Source: an uncultured bacterium (lineage in GTDB: Bacteria > Muiribacteriota > Ozemobacteria > Ozemobacterales > Ozemobacteraceae). Taken from it: a DNA stretch of 64,000 nucleotides. How positions within the stretch are numbered: the first letter of the stretch is position 1; each line of letters starts with the position of its first letter. This document shows positions 42,218-50,644 of this stretch, piece after piece. The DNA is taken from positions 199,886-263,885 of the forward strand of contig CALEDQ010000027.1 of the NCBI GenBank assembly GCA_937949615.1, in the 5' to 3' direction. Both the position numbers and the translations under genes were made by a program. The notes under the pieces were generated by a model. That model worked only from the letters and a program-made list of their open reading frames with translations. It ran no database searches and was not told the origin of the DNA.

Positions 42218-44089
42218 ATGGAAAAACTCAAACCACAGCAGGCCCTCGAAAAATTCTGGGGTTACAAGGTCTTCAGACCTTTGCAGCGCGAAGCGGTCGA
42301 AGCGGTATTGACCGGCCGTGATGCGCTCGTAGTCATGCCGACCGGCGGTGGCAAGAGCCTCTGCTATCAGCTGCCGGCGGCCTGTGGTGTCGGCCTGGTG
42401 CTTGTGGTTTCACCATTGATCGCGCTGATGGACGACCAGGTGTCGGCTGCCAATGAAACCGGCCTGCGGGCCGGGGCGCTGCATTCGCAAAGCCCCGAAA
42501 AAGACCGCCGGCGCGTCTTTGCGCAGCTGCATGACGGCAGTCTCGACCTGCTTTATGTCAGCCCTGAACGACTGGTTGCCGGCGGCGTGCTTGACCTGGT
42601 AAAGCCCAGATTAGGGCTGTTTGCGGTCGACGAAGCCCACTGCGTTTCGCATTGGGGCCATGAATTCAGGCCCGAATACCGGCAGCTGGGGCCGCTTTTT
42701 GCCGAATTTGCCGGCATCCCGCGCATTGCGCTCACCGCCACCGCCACCCCGCACGTTCAGGATGATATTCGCGCCCAGCTTGGTCTGCGCAGCCCGACCT
42801 GCCTGATCGGGCACCCCGACCGGCCGAATCTGACTTATCGCTCTTACCCGCGTTACGACCAGGGTGGGCAGGTGCTCGATTTTATCCGCCGCCACAAGGG
42901 CGAAGGCGGTATCGTCTATGCCCAGACCCGCAAAGAAGTCGAACGCCTGGTTAAAGGCCTGTCGCGCGCCGGCGTCACCTGTGCGCCTTACCATGCCGGG
43001 TTGAGCGCCAGTCTGCGCGCCAAAGCCCAGGATGATTTCGTACATGAACGTCTTGATGTGATCGTTGCCACCATTGCCTTTGGCATGGGTATCGACCGAT
43101 CGAACGTGCGCTACGTCATTCATGCCAACACCCCGAAGTCGATCGAGCACTACCAGCAGGAATCTGGCCGCGCCGGCCGCGACGGTGAACCGGCCGAATG
43201 TGTTCTGCTGTTCTCGGCCGGTGATCTGGTGACGCATAAAGCCCTGTCATTCAGAGAAGAGGGTATTTCGCCAGCCCGCCGCCGCGTAATCGAGCGCCAG
43301 CTCAATGAAATCGGCCGTTTCGCTATTTCGCCGGTCTGCCGGCATAAGCTGCTGTCAGAGCATTTCGGCAAGCCATACCCGCCCGAAAATTTTATCAAAC
43401 CCGACCCCGAAGAACCCGGCTGCGGAGCCTGCGATGTCTGTCTCGGCGAAACCCAAGCAGTGCCCGCCGAAGAAGCACTGCTGGTCGCTCAAAAGATTAT
43501 CAGCGCCGTATATCGCACCGAAGGCCGCTTTGGCGCCGGCTACGTCACCAAAGTTCTTCAGGGTGCCGAAGATGATCGCATTGCTGGCAACGGTCACGAT
43601 CAGCTCAAAGTTTTCGGCCTGATGAAAGGCACACCCGAAAAGGTGATTCGTGCCTGGATCGACCAGCTGATCGTGCAGGGCCATCTGCTCGTAACCGATG
43701 GCGAATACCCGCTGCTGCAGGTTACCCAGTCTGGTCTTGGTGTCTGCAAGGGAACCGAGCCGGTCAGACTTGGCAGCCCGATCGTCAGGCTGCCGGCAAA
43801 GAAAAGCCGCAAAGCCGCGCTCGCCGATTCCGCTACCGGGCCAGAAGCGACGCTTTTCGAGAATCTGCGCCGTCTGCGCCTGTTGCTCGCCCGCAAACTC
43901 AGCATTCCGCCGTATATGGTTTTCGCCGACTCGGTGCTCACCTCGATGGCTGTGCTCAAGCCCACCGATCTCGACTCTCTGCGCGAAATCAAAGGCATCG
44001 GCGACCACAAACGCGACCGCTACGGCCCGGTATTTCTCGCTGTCATCGCCGGTACCGACCCCGAAACCGCCGCTACCGGTTTTTCCTGA
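42218..44089 (+). CDS. recQ: RecQ-family DNA helicase
   Basis: 623 residues. A 3'-5' helicase in recombination and repair. Walker A is MPTGGGKS (about 40-47), motif II is DEAH (about 138-141), then LTATATP (motif III), and QESGRAGRDG (motif VI). The zinc motif follows (CRHKLL ... CGACDVC), then a winged helix and a C-terminal HRDC domain (LRRLRLLLARKLSIPPYMVF). Length and order are those of full-length RecQ. It appears to be translated from a leaderless message and ends at the terminator at 44127. Confidence 0.95.
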   Translation: MEKLKPQQALEKFWGYKVFRPLQREAVEAVLTGRDALVVMPTGGGKSLCYQLPAACGVGLVLVVSPLIALMDDQVSAANETGLRAGALHSQSPEKDRRRVFAQLHDGSLDLLYVSPERLVAGGVLDLVKPRLGLFAVDEAHCVSHWGHEFRPEYRQLGPLFAEFAGIPRIALTATATPHVQDDIRAQLGLRSPTCLIGHPDRPNLTYRSYPRYDQGGQVLDFIRRHKGEGGIVYAQTRKEVERLVKGLSRAGVTCAPYHAGLSASLRAKAQDDFVHERLDVIVATIAFGMGIDRSNVRYVIHANTPKSIEHYQQESGRAGRDGEPAECVLLFSAGDLVTHKALSFREEGISPARRRVIERQLNEIGRFAISPVCRHKLLSEHFGKPYPPENFIKPDPEEPGCGACDVCLGETQAVPAEEALLVAQKIISAVYRTEGRFGAGYVTKVLQGAEDDRIAGNGHDQLKVFGLMKGTPEKVIRAWIDQLIVQGHLLVTDGEYPLLQVTQSGLGVCKGTEPVRLGSPIVRLPAKKSRKAALADSATGPEATLFENLRRLRLLLARKLSIPPYMVFADSVLTSMAVLKPTDLDSLREIKGIGDHKRDRYGPVFLAVIAGTDPETAATGFS

Positions 44090-44126
44090 ATATCGATACT
44101 GCGAGAATTCATCGAGTCTGAAAACA

Positions 44127-44155
44127 AAAGGCTGCCCGCATATGGGGCAGCCTTT
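44127..44155. terminator. Terminator between recQ and the convergent membrane gene
   Basis: An 11-base perfect stem (44127-44137 with 44145-44155) and 7-base loop. CTTTCT follows on the + strand; TTTTGTTTTC on the minus strand. It likely serves both genes. Confidence 0.85.
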
Positions 44156-44187
44156 CTAACTAATCCGGTCGGGTCTGATATTTGAGA

Positions 44188-45375
44188 TCAGAGGTCGAGA
44201 TCGGGTGTTATCTCTGGCAGCAGAATGTCGTCACCTGTGCCGTTTTCATCGCTTTTGTTCGGCCCGACGCTGTAGAAAACGGTTTTGTTGTCTTTTTGCA
44301 TCGATTTAAAAGCCTCGCCGCTGAAAAGGTCGATTGCCCCTGATTCTTTGCCAAGACGGGCGGCAAGGGTTGCCAGCATGATCGCCTTCTGACAGGCTCT
44401 TTCTTTAGAAACCGTATTGGCTTTGCGGAAGTTCGGAAAAGCAAGGACGAGAAGAGGATTGTGCGAAACAAAATCCAGTTCAAGCTTGTAATCAGGGTTC
44501 TCGAACATTTCGCGGCTGGTTTTCTGATACTGCTCACAGGGGTCACCATAAAATTTGTCGAGAATCCACATTGCCAGAGGAGCCCTTGCATAAAAGCGGC
44601 CATAAGCGTGTTTGAAGAAAATAAACTCGTCTTCCATCGCTGTTTTTATCGGCTTATCGAAAGCGATTGAATCTTTCAGCAGTTCCATATAATCGCCGGC
44701 TTCCGCATCACTGATCAGATCTCTGTTCAGCAGGTTGGTAAGCTGTTTCATGGCAATCCCGTCCATTGCGATTGTAATCATTTTGCCGATCAGAAAGGGG
44801 CTGATCAGGTCGTTGATTCTTGCAAGTTTTACCTGGGCCGCAAAGATGAATGAGCTGTTCTCTTCGGGGTGCAGTTGCTTGAAACGTCGATGATAGATGG
44901 CGATGAAACGGGAAACTTTGCGGGCTTTTTTGAAGTTTTCTGCGAGTTCATCGGTCAGCGGGTCGGTTTGCGGGCTGGCGAAAATGAGCAGATATTTCCA
45001 GTCGAGTGAGCCGAAACTTCGTATGGCACTGATTATTTCCTGATCGTGCTCGGCAACCTTGTCACCAAGTCGGTTTGGTTTGCCTGCGGAACTCTCGATC
45101 ATGACAGTCTCACTGAATCCGGCAAGCATTTTCCAGCCATTCAGCGCCTCTTTCAATGGGGCATCGACGAAGGTATACCCGCGATTGGCGGGAATATTCT
45201 CGATTCCCGTTGTTTTATAAGGGGCGTTGGATTCGTTCAACCCCTTGAGATGAGAAGCAAGAGTGATAAAGCTGTAGATTGCCATCGCCGCTGAAATGAT
45301 CAGCAGCCAGGTTACAACGGTAATTATTCTGCGCATCGGGCTTCCGGCATAGAATTTTTCAATCAGGCTGTGCAT
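44188..45375 (-). CDS. Membrane-anchored protein, third gene of the ECF sigma unit
   Basis: 395 residues, not recognised. One membrane helix near the N-terminus (IITVVTWLLIISAAMAIYSFI, about 17-37) leaves a large soluble domain. That domain is mostly helical (LDWKYLLIFASPQTDPLTDEL; FLIGKMITIAMDGIAMKQL) and ends in an acidic tail (ILLPEITPDLDL). No enzyme motif is visible. Its start overlaps the preceding gene by 13 bases, so it is translationally coupled to the sigma-factor unit. It may be the output or sensor part of that unit; this is inferred only from position. Confidence 0.7.
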   Translation of the reverse strand: MHSLIEKFYAGSPMRRIITVVTWLLIISAAMAIYSFITLASHLKGLNESNAPYKTTGIENIPANRGYTFVDAPLKEALNGWKMLAGFSETVMIESSAGKPNRLGDKVAEHDQEIISAIRSFGSLDWKYLLIFASPQTDPLTDELAENFKKARKVSRFIAIYHRRFKQLHPEENSSFIFAAQVKLARINDLISPFLIGKMITIAMDGIAMKQLTNLLNRDLISDAEAGDYMELLKDSIAFDKPIKTAMEDEFIFFKHAYGRFYARAPLAMWILDKFYGDPCEQYQKTSREMFENPDYKLELDFVSHNPLLVLAFPNFRKANTVSKERACQKAIMLATLAARLGKESGAIDLFSGEAFKSMQKDNKTVFYSVGPNKSDENGTGDDILLPEITPDLDL

Positions 45376-45800
45376 GGCGAACCTCCTGTTTTTTCTTCAG
45401 GGCGGCGAACCGGCATTGCTGCTGCAGTCAGAATGAAGGTCAGCACCGCAAGTAATATAAAACCGCGCATGATGCCGCGGATCAACCACAGAGTGATGAT
45501 AGTCTGGTTCAGGACAACGCCCTGATTGAACAGCAGTCCGGTCTGTTCCGGGTTTTCCGAAATATCAAGGGCGGTCAGAACAACAGTGGCGTCTGTTTGA
45601 ATCAGGCCGACGACGAGGCAGGCTACGGCGGCCAGCATAATTACAGCCATAAACTGCAGGAAAAGGGCCTTGAGCTCTGCGAGAGGCACATTCGATCTCT
45701 CTGCGCCGATTCTGTCGCTGACAGCCTGCCTGAGTTTTTCATCTTTGCCTGCCTCTTCAGCGATGCGGGCAAAGGCGTTTTTTATCTGCGTGGGTTTCAT
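45363..45800 (-). CDS. Small membrane protein next to an ECF sigma factor (possible anti-sigma)
   Basis: 145 residues. About 45 charged N-terminal residues (MKPTQIKNAFARIAEEAGKD ...) are cytoplasmic by the positive-inside rule. Two hydrophobic helices follow at about 47-68 and 105-127. This is the layout of a membrane anti-sigma factor, but the HxxxCxxC zinc motif is absent. It overlaps the sigma gene by four bases (ATGA) and the following gene by 13. The role is a position-based inference. Confidence 0.6.
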   Translation of the reverse strand: MKPTQIKNAFARIAEEAGKDEKLRQAVSDRIGAERSNVPLAELKALFLQFMAVIMLAAVACLVVGLIQTDATVVLTALDISENPEQTGLLFNQGVVLNQTIITLWLIRGIMRGFILLAVLTFILTAAAMPVRRPEEKTGGSPCTA

Positions 45801-46321
45801 GGTTCATTCTCCTCGAATTCAAGGCCGAGACGTTCTTTAATGCGTGCCAGGCGCGACATCACCGTGCCGATTTTGAGCTGCATTTCATCGGCAATCTGCT
45901 GATAACTCATTTCGGCGCTGAAACGCAGGGTTATTATCTGGCGTTCATCATCGTCGAGTCTGACAAGCAGGTCATGCAGACGTTCGACATCTTCGGCCCG
46001 TATCAGGCGGTTTTCGAGCTCGCTGGCATCGCTTGCTCCTTCGAAGCCGCAGAAACGCGCGAGATAACGCAGTCGGCTTTTTAAGCTGCGTCGGTATTTA
46101 AGCGCTTCGTTGCGGGCTACCGTCACCAGCCAGGCTTTCTGCTGAAAACCTTCGCTCCAGAAATCAGGGCATTCGTAAGCTTTTACGAAGACTTCCTGGG
46201 TCAGATCCCAGCTCTCGACTGCATCGAGACTGACGCCGTAGATTACCGAATATACCAGCCCCTGGTAGCGGCGCTGCATTTCGGCAAACATCTGCGGCAG
46301 ATTGTAAGGTTTTTTAGTCAT
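45797..46321 (-). CDS. ECF-type RNA polymerase sigma factor
   Basis: 174 residues. Region 2 shows YQGLVYSVIYGVSLDAVESWDLTQEVFVKAYE (quoted as WDLTQEVFVKAY) and AWLVTVARNEALKYRR. Region 4 has LDDDERQIITLRFSAEMSYQQIADEMQLKIGTVMSRLARIKERL (quoted as MSYQQIADEM and GTVMSRLARI). Length and motifs are those of ECF sigma factors, which switch on envelope or stress genes. The two overlapping downstream genes are probable partners. No clear ribosome site precedes the ATG; a TATAGA hexamer ends 7 bases upstream, so the message may be leaderless. Confidence 0.93.
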   Translation of the reverse strand: MTKKPYNLPQMFAEMQRRYQGLVYSVIYGVSLDAVESWDLTQEVFVKAYECPDFWSEGFQQKAWLVTVARNEALKYRRSLKSRLRYLARFCGFEGASDASELENRLIRAEDVERLHDLLVRLDDDERQIITLRFSAEMSYQQIADEMQLKIGTVMSRLARIKERLGLEFEENEP

Positions 46322-46583
46322 TGCAATATCTATAATCCATCTGCCGCCGATTTATTCCATTTTTTTTCACCTGAATTGTTAAATTTGAAAATCAGCCGGA
46401 ATCGACCAGCCGCATTTCTGCCTGACAGCCTTGCAGACACCTGCTTTTTCTGCGCATCACAATAAAAAAAATGGAACCGGTTTTTTATGATTGATCGGCG
46501 TTTATCGGCGCGCATCTGTGGCCGAACCAAACAAACCGCCTGAAAGGTCTGTATTTGTCTGAATCAGCATTTACAGCCCCTTG

Positions 46584-49007
46584 TCAGTAATCGCTGTGGT
46601 TGATACGCATACGGCGCACCCTGACATTGGTTGAGGCCCAGATGTAGTTGCGGTCGATGAAAAGGTCCCTGATGCCGGCCACCCGCCACTTTTCCCAGGT
46701 CAGACCGTCGTAGTAATGCAGAGAAGTTGATTGGAACCTTATATCAGAGGTTGAATAATCATCGTAAGTTACTGTTGTACCGTCTTTGCGCCTGACAATA
46801 TGAGGCATTTTATCGCTGCCATCGAGACTTTGCCCTTTTTCGCCGTATTTAACGAAGCCATCACAGGCCACCCACACGCCAATAGAATTATTCTCGCCCG
46901 GAACGACGCCGATCGCTGTTATTACGTCAGACATAAAATGCGCATTAACAGTGGTGTATAAAAACATCTCACCGGTCGGATCGATACGGTTTAGACCTTT
47001 GGTGGTGCCAATCCAGAGATTGCCGTCCGAGCCACTTTTGATGCAGGTGTTGTCGCCACCGGTCTCAATTCTCGTGAAATCTTTGCCATCCCAGGTGCTG
47101 ATGCCCTGGTTGTGCATAATTGCCAGCACCTTGCCCTTCTGCGCGTGCCACCAGGCAAAACCGCGCACTTCAGGTATGCTCAGGCCCTGAAATACACCGT
47201 AGTGCTGCCACCTGAAAGGGTCGCCATTCATATCTTCGCTGTCGGGGTTTTCGAGAATGTAAAAACCCTGGCTGCTGCCGATGTAGACTTTGCCGCCGCT
47301 GAACCAGACGACATTGAGCCTTTCGCCATCAGCCCAGGGAACGAATTTGTGCAACATCTGCCAATCTGGTCTTTCAACGCTGACCTTTTTGCCATCGACC
47401 TTCGCAATGCGGCGCGCCATACGCATGCGCGCCAGGTGCCGGCCGGCGAAAATCAGCCAGAGATAATCGGTCGAAGTATCAGCCGCCATGCTGGTGATTT
47501 CCTGATACGGAATCGGAAACGAATTGGTGGCGGTCGCAAAATCTGACCGGTTGGTGTAGTGCTCCCAGTATCTGCCTGATTCAAGCTCCTGAGTCTGCTG
47601 CTCTTCTTCGGAAAAGGCTTTCGCCAGTTCCTCTGCGTTTTCGGGTGTTTCTGCCTCTTCGCCTTCGCCAGCTTCTTCGGTTTTCTCGAATTCCGGAACC
47701 GGTTCCACTCTGGTGCTGAGATTTTCAAAGCCCCTGTTACTCTGCTTTATATGACTGCCGGCATTTTTATTGTCGGTTTTCCAGCGGGTCAGGCCATACT
47801 GGTGCGATATCCAGTAGCTCGAGTTTTTCACTACCTGAAAATAGACCATGTCAGTCTCAAACGGAAAGTAGGTTTTATTGTATCTGGTACCGACCCCGGC
47901 TTCCTGAAGCTCGTCAAAACGATCGGGCGTGAGATGCACGATGACCAGGCCGGCATCGGTGCAGACCAGCAGAAGTTTCTTGTAAACATACAGACGGTTG
48001 ATGCAGTTCGATGGCAGAACGCTGTTTTCGGCCATATACTGGCGCCAGGTGCCTTTGTAGAAACGCCAGAGGCCGCTCGATCTGGTGCCGACCCATACTG
48101 CCCGGCGCCCGATAAAGTCAGCCAGAAATTCTTCGTCGCCCTGCATTTCCGGTAATGGCACCCAGTCGAAAAAATCAGGGTTTTCTTTAACTGTCACCAC
48201 GCAGTTTAACCACTGGTCAGGTTTTGGCAGTCTGATTTCGCGCTGCGCCTGCCCGTTTTTTATCAGACTGAGATATTCTGGAGTTACCGCCAGAAAACGC
48301 TTTTCGCGACTTTTTCCCTCGTGGAAAATGTAGAAATCGTTAATCCAGCTTTCGGGCTGATTGGCGCAGTTGGTTACAGTGAATTCATTGCTGCCGGAAA
48401 CTTCAATCAGGCCGTTGCCCATTGTCGAAATCCAGCCCTGAAAGTTACTCTGCATGGCCATGGCCGAAACCCCGACCGATCTGATTTTAAGGGTGGCTGA
48501 ATCGGGGTCGGTCTGGTAGTTTACCGGCGAAAATTTTGCCAGACCGCCCTGCGGGATAAAGGCGCTGACAATGTAGCCACCAAAACAACCGGCATAGATG
48601 CGGTTTTCCTCTATCTGGATTCTGTTGATGTCGAGGGTTGGCAGGTTGCTTTCCGGGCCGTAAATGTAAGTTTGTTTGCCTTGAACATTTATCAGCCCTC
48701 TATTGGTTGCCAGCCAGAGCCCGCCGCTTTCATCGGCGGCAATGTCGACGACGCTGATCGAGGCAATTTCCTCGGGCAGTGGCAGCGGTTGCCAGGTGCA
48801 GCTGTCGCCGTTGTAGATGCTGACACCCTTGTCGGTGCCAACCGCCAGAAATTTGCCGAAGGCGGCAACGCAGTTGGCCGATCTGCCGCCCAAACCGGTG
48901 TTTTCGGTTACCACCTGCCAGGTTGAAGCCTCTGTTGGTACTGCCATAAATGTCATTGTCAGACAGAGAATGCAGATCAGAATGGCGTGTATTGAAGGTG
49001 TGCGCAT
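46584..49007 (-). CDS. Large exported beta-propeller protein
   Basis: 807 residues from ATG 49007 (GGAG eight bases upstream on the minus strand); the frame extends 14 codons further. Signal peptide IHAILICILCLTMTFMAVPTEA. The body repeats segments such as SISVVDIAADESGGLWLATNRGLI, CINRLYVYKKLLLVCTDAGLVIV and TCIKSGSDGNLWIGTTKGLNRI, the Reg_prop-like blades of ligand-sensing propellers. An acidic insert (about 425-475, Glu/Ala-rich) splits the blades. Such propellers usually sense sugars or act as surface scaffolds. No kinase follows. The gene is monocistronic and upstream of a divergent ankyrin gene. Confidence 0.75.
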   Translation of the reverse strand: MRTPSIHAILICILCLTMTFMAVPTEASTWQVVTENTGLGGRSANCVAAFGKFLAVGTDKGVSIYNGDSCTWQPLPLPEEIASISVVDIAADESGGLWLATNRGLINVQGKQTYIYGPESNLPTLDINRIQIEENRIYAGCFGGYIVSAFIPQGGLAKFSPVNYQTDPDSATLKIRSVGVSAMAMQSNFQGWISTMGNGLIEVSGSNEFTVTNCANQPESWINDFYIFHEGKSREKRFLAVTPEYLSLIKNGQAQREIRLPKPDQWLNCVVTVKENPDFFDWVPLPEMQGDEEFLADFIGRRAVWVGTRSSGLWRFYKGTWRQYMAENSVLPSNCINRLYVYKKLLLVCTDAGLVIVHLTPDRFDELQEAGVGTRYNKTYFPFETDMVYFQVVKNSSYWISHQYGLTRWKTDNKNAGSHIKQSNRGFENLSTRVEPVPEFEKTEEAGEGEEAETPENAEELAKAFSEEEQQTQELESGRYWEHYTNRSDFATATNSFPIPYQEITSMAADTSTDYLWLIFAGRHLARMRMARRIAKVDGKKVSVERPDWQMLHKFVPWADGERLNVVWFSGGKVYIGSSQGFYILENPDSEDMNGDPFRWQHYGVFQGLSIPEVRGFAWWHAQKGKVLAIMHNQGISTWDGKDFTRIETGGDNTCIKSGSDGNLWIGTTKGLNRIDPTGEMFLYTTVNAHFMSDVITAIGVVPGENNSIGVWVACDGFVKYGEKGQSLDGSDKMPHIVRRKDGTTVTYDDYSTSDIRFQSTSLHYYDGLTWEKWRVAGIRDLFIDRNYIWASTNVRVRRMRINHSDY

Positions 49008-49229
49008 TAATTTTACTCCGGCAGTGAAAATGCCTGACCAGTTTAGCACATTGCAGGCCCTGATTCAGGCAACCACATAAAATTAAAGAGAGGCTTTGTT
49101 CAGCTGCCTGTAGTCAGAACCTGGCAGTTTGCCCGACATGCTGCCCTGGAGCTTTTGTAACTTTCTGGAAGAAAGTTTGATAAAATGCTATTTATAAAAT
49201 GGAATTTGCGTCTGGAGGCAATTGAAGAT

Positions 49230-49751
49230 ATGAAAAAAATCACTTTCTGTTTAACGGTTTGGCTGCTTCTTGTCTTTGCTGCCTGTGCTCAGCCACTGGC
49301 TGCGCAATCAAAAGCGATTCTCAACTGGCAGCCTGATGAAACCCGGCAGCCAAAGCCTTTCACTGAAGCCGAGATCAAGGAATTGATGACTGCAGTGGAG
49401 AACGGCAGACTCGAACAGGTTCAGAATCTGTTAAAAGAAAAGCCCGATCTTGTCAAAGCCAGAGACAACGATGGCTGGACCCCTCTGATCATGGCGGCCC
49501 GCTTTAATCACGTGAACCTGATTAAACTGTTGCTCAAGAGCGGTGCCAAAGTTGATGACGTTGATAACGAAGGCAGTTCGGCCCTGCATCACGCAAGCGC
49601 CAGCGGCCGCATGGAAGCGGTAAAGGCGCTTGTCGAAAACAAAGCCCGGGTCAGCCTGAAAAACCAGGGTGGCGATACACCTCGCAAACTTGCAAAATCA
49701 AGCGGCCACGACAAGGTTGCCGATTACCTTGAGAAGAAAAAAGGTTTTTAG
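49230..49751 (+). CDS. Exported ankyrin-repeat protein
   Basis: 173 residues from ATG 49230 (GGAGG at 49214-49218); the frame runs 15 codons further upstream. Signal peptide ITFCLTVWLLLVFAACAQPLAAQ. Three ankyrin units follow at about 55-165: LMTAVENGRLEQVQNLLKEK, DGWTPLIMAARFNHVNLIKLLLKSG, GSSALHHASASGRMEAVKALVEN, each with the TPLIxAA-type turn. A protein-binding module for the periplasm is likely; no partner is indicated. Confidence 0.85.
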   Translation: MKKITFCLTVWLLLVFAACAQPLAAQSKAILNWQPDETRQPKPFTEAEIKELMTAVENGRLEQVQNLLKEKPDLVKARDNDGWTPLIMAARFNHVNLIKLLLKSGAKVDDVDNEGSSALHHASASGRMEAVKALVENKARVSLKNQGGDTPRKLAKSSGHDKVADYLEKKKGF

Positions 49752-49797
49752 TCATTATTATCATCCTGGGCTGTTTTGAGCTTGTTATGATAAAACA

Positions 49798-49825
49798 GGG
49801 GCTGTCTCATCGTTGAGACAGCCCC
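49798..49825. terminator. Bidirectional terminator, GGGGCTGTCTCAT palindrome
   Basis: GGGGCTGTCTCA (49798-49809) pairs perfectly with TGAGACAGCCCC (49814-49825). It sits between the ankyrin gene and the convergent membrane gene. It shares its 13-base core with the palindrome at 33033-33064. Confidence 0.85.
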
Positions 49826-49931
49826 TTGAATTTATGGTCAGGGCCTGAGAAGCTGGTCTATTTATAAAAATCTGCAACTGCTCATGACCGTGGAAAATGG
49901 CGTTCTTCGGCAGAAGCGGTTGCTGTTCAGT

Positions 49932-50537
49932 TCAGGGGAGAAACAGCGGGCCGGAGGCCGGGTCAAACACATGGCGCGGAAAGAGAACCCCACCGTTGGC
50001 ACCCTGAGTTTCGGCCGGAAAATTGGGATAGCCGAGAGTTTTGAGCAGGTGTGAGTCGGCATCGGTGTCAAAGAAAAAGATCGGGATATCGACCCGCAGC
50101 GGGGGCTTGTTTTCGGGGGTGAGCCAGAAGACTGCCGAAACAATGAAGCCTTCCTGCTCCGATTCCGAATCATGGTAAGGCTCGCGGGCCATTACGACCT
50201 CCAGGGTGCGCGGGGTTTCGGCTTTAAGAGAACCGACGGTTACCCAGAACGGGTTTTTCACTGTCCAGGAACCGCTTGAATCGACACGCAGAATGACATG
50301 GCTGTTCCACGCCCAGTACATACCGGCCACGAACGGGCCATAAAGAATCGTCAGACACAGCAGCAACGGGCCAAAACGGGTGTGAGTGAAGGTCGGGTCG
50401 GTTGCTTCTGAGCCCACGGGGGCGAAAATTGGCCGCAGAATTCTGGTCATGATCAACCAGCCGAGAAACAGGAAAAAGAACAGGATTATCCATGAAATGA
50501 TCAGGACATTCCAGCCGTAAAGGGCGGCAGTTTTCAT
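49932..50537 (-). CDS. Hypothetical membrane protein
   Basis: 201 residues. Two membrane helices at about 10-35 (LIISWIILFFFLFLGWLIM) and 55-75 (LLLCLTILYGPFVAGMYWAW). The soluble half is beta-rich (VILRVDSSGSWTVKNPFWVTVG; FIVSAVFWLTPENKPPLRV). No family recognised. GGAGG is well placed before the ATG. It precedes (on the minus strand) a terminator and follows no obvious partner gene. Confidence 0.65.
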   Translation of the reverse strand: MKTAALYGWNVLIISWIILFFFLFLGWLIMTRILRPIFAPVGSEATDPTFTHTRFGPLLLCLTILYGPFVAGMYWAWNSHVILRVDSSGSWTVKNPFWVTVGSLKAETPRTLEVVMAREPYHDSESEQEGFIVSAVFWLTPENKPPLRVDIPIFFFDTDADSHLLKTLGYPNFPAETQGANGGVLFPRHVFDPASGPLFLP

Positions 50538-50574
50538 TCGTTCTTCCTCCAGAGTAAAAGCATTATAAACAAAA

Positions 50575-50610
50575 ACCGGGCTGTCGCACAGTGTCGTGTA
50601 ACAGCCCGGT
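50575..50610 (-). terminator. Terminator of the giant activase/dehydratase gene
   Basis: ACCGGGCTGT pairs with ACAGCCCGGT (50575-50584 with 50601-50610), followed on the minus strand by TTTTTGTTT. It lies about 35 bases past the stop at 50645. Confidence 0.85.
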
Positions 50611-50644
50611 CTGTTAGCCGGTCTTGCGCTCGAATCCCCTCAGG

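Noticed and set aside
46472..46481. GAACCGGTTC palindrome read as an ECF promoter -35
   Set aside because: It is self-complementary but has no matching -10 toward the sigma gene; kept only as a curiosity.
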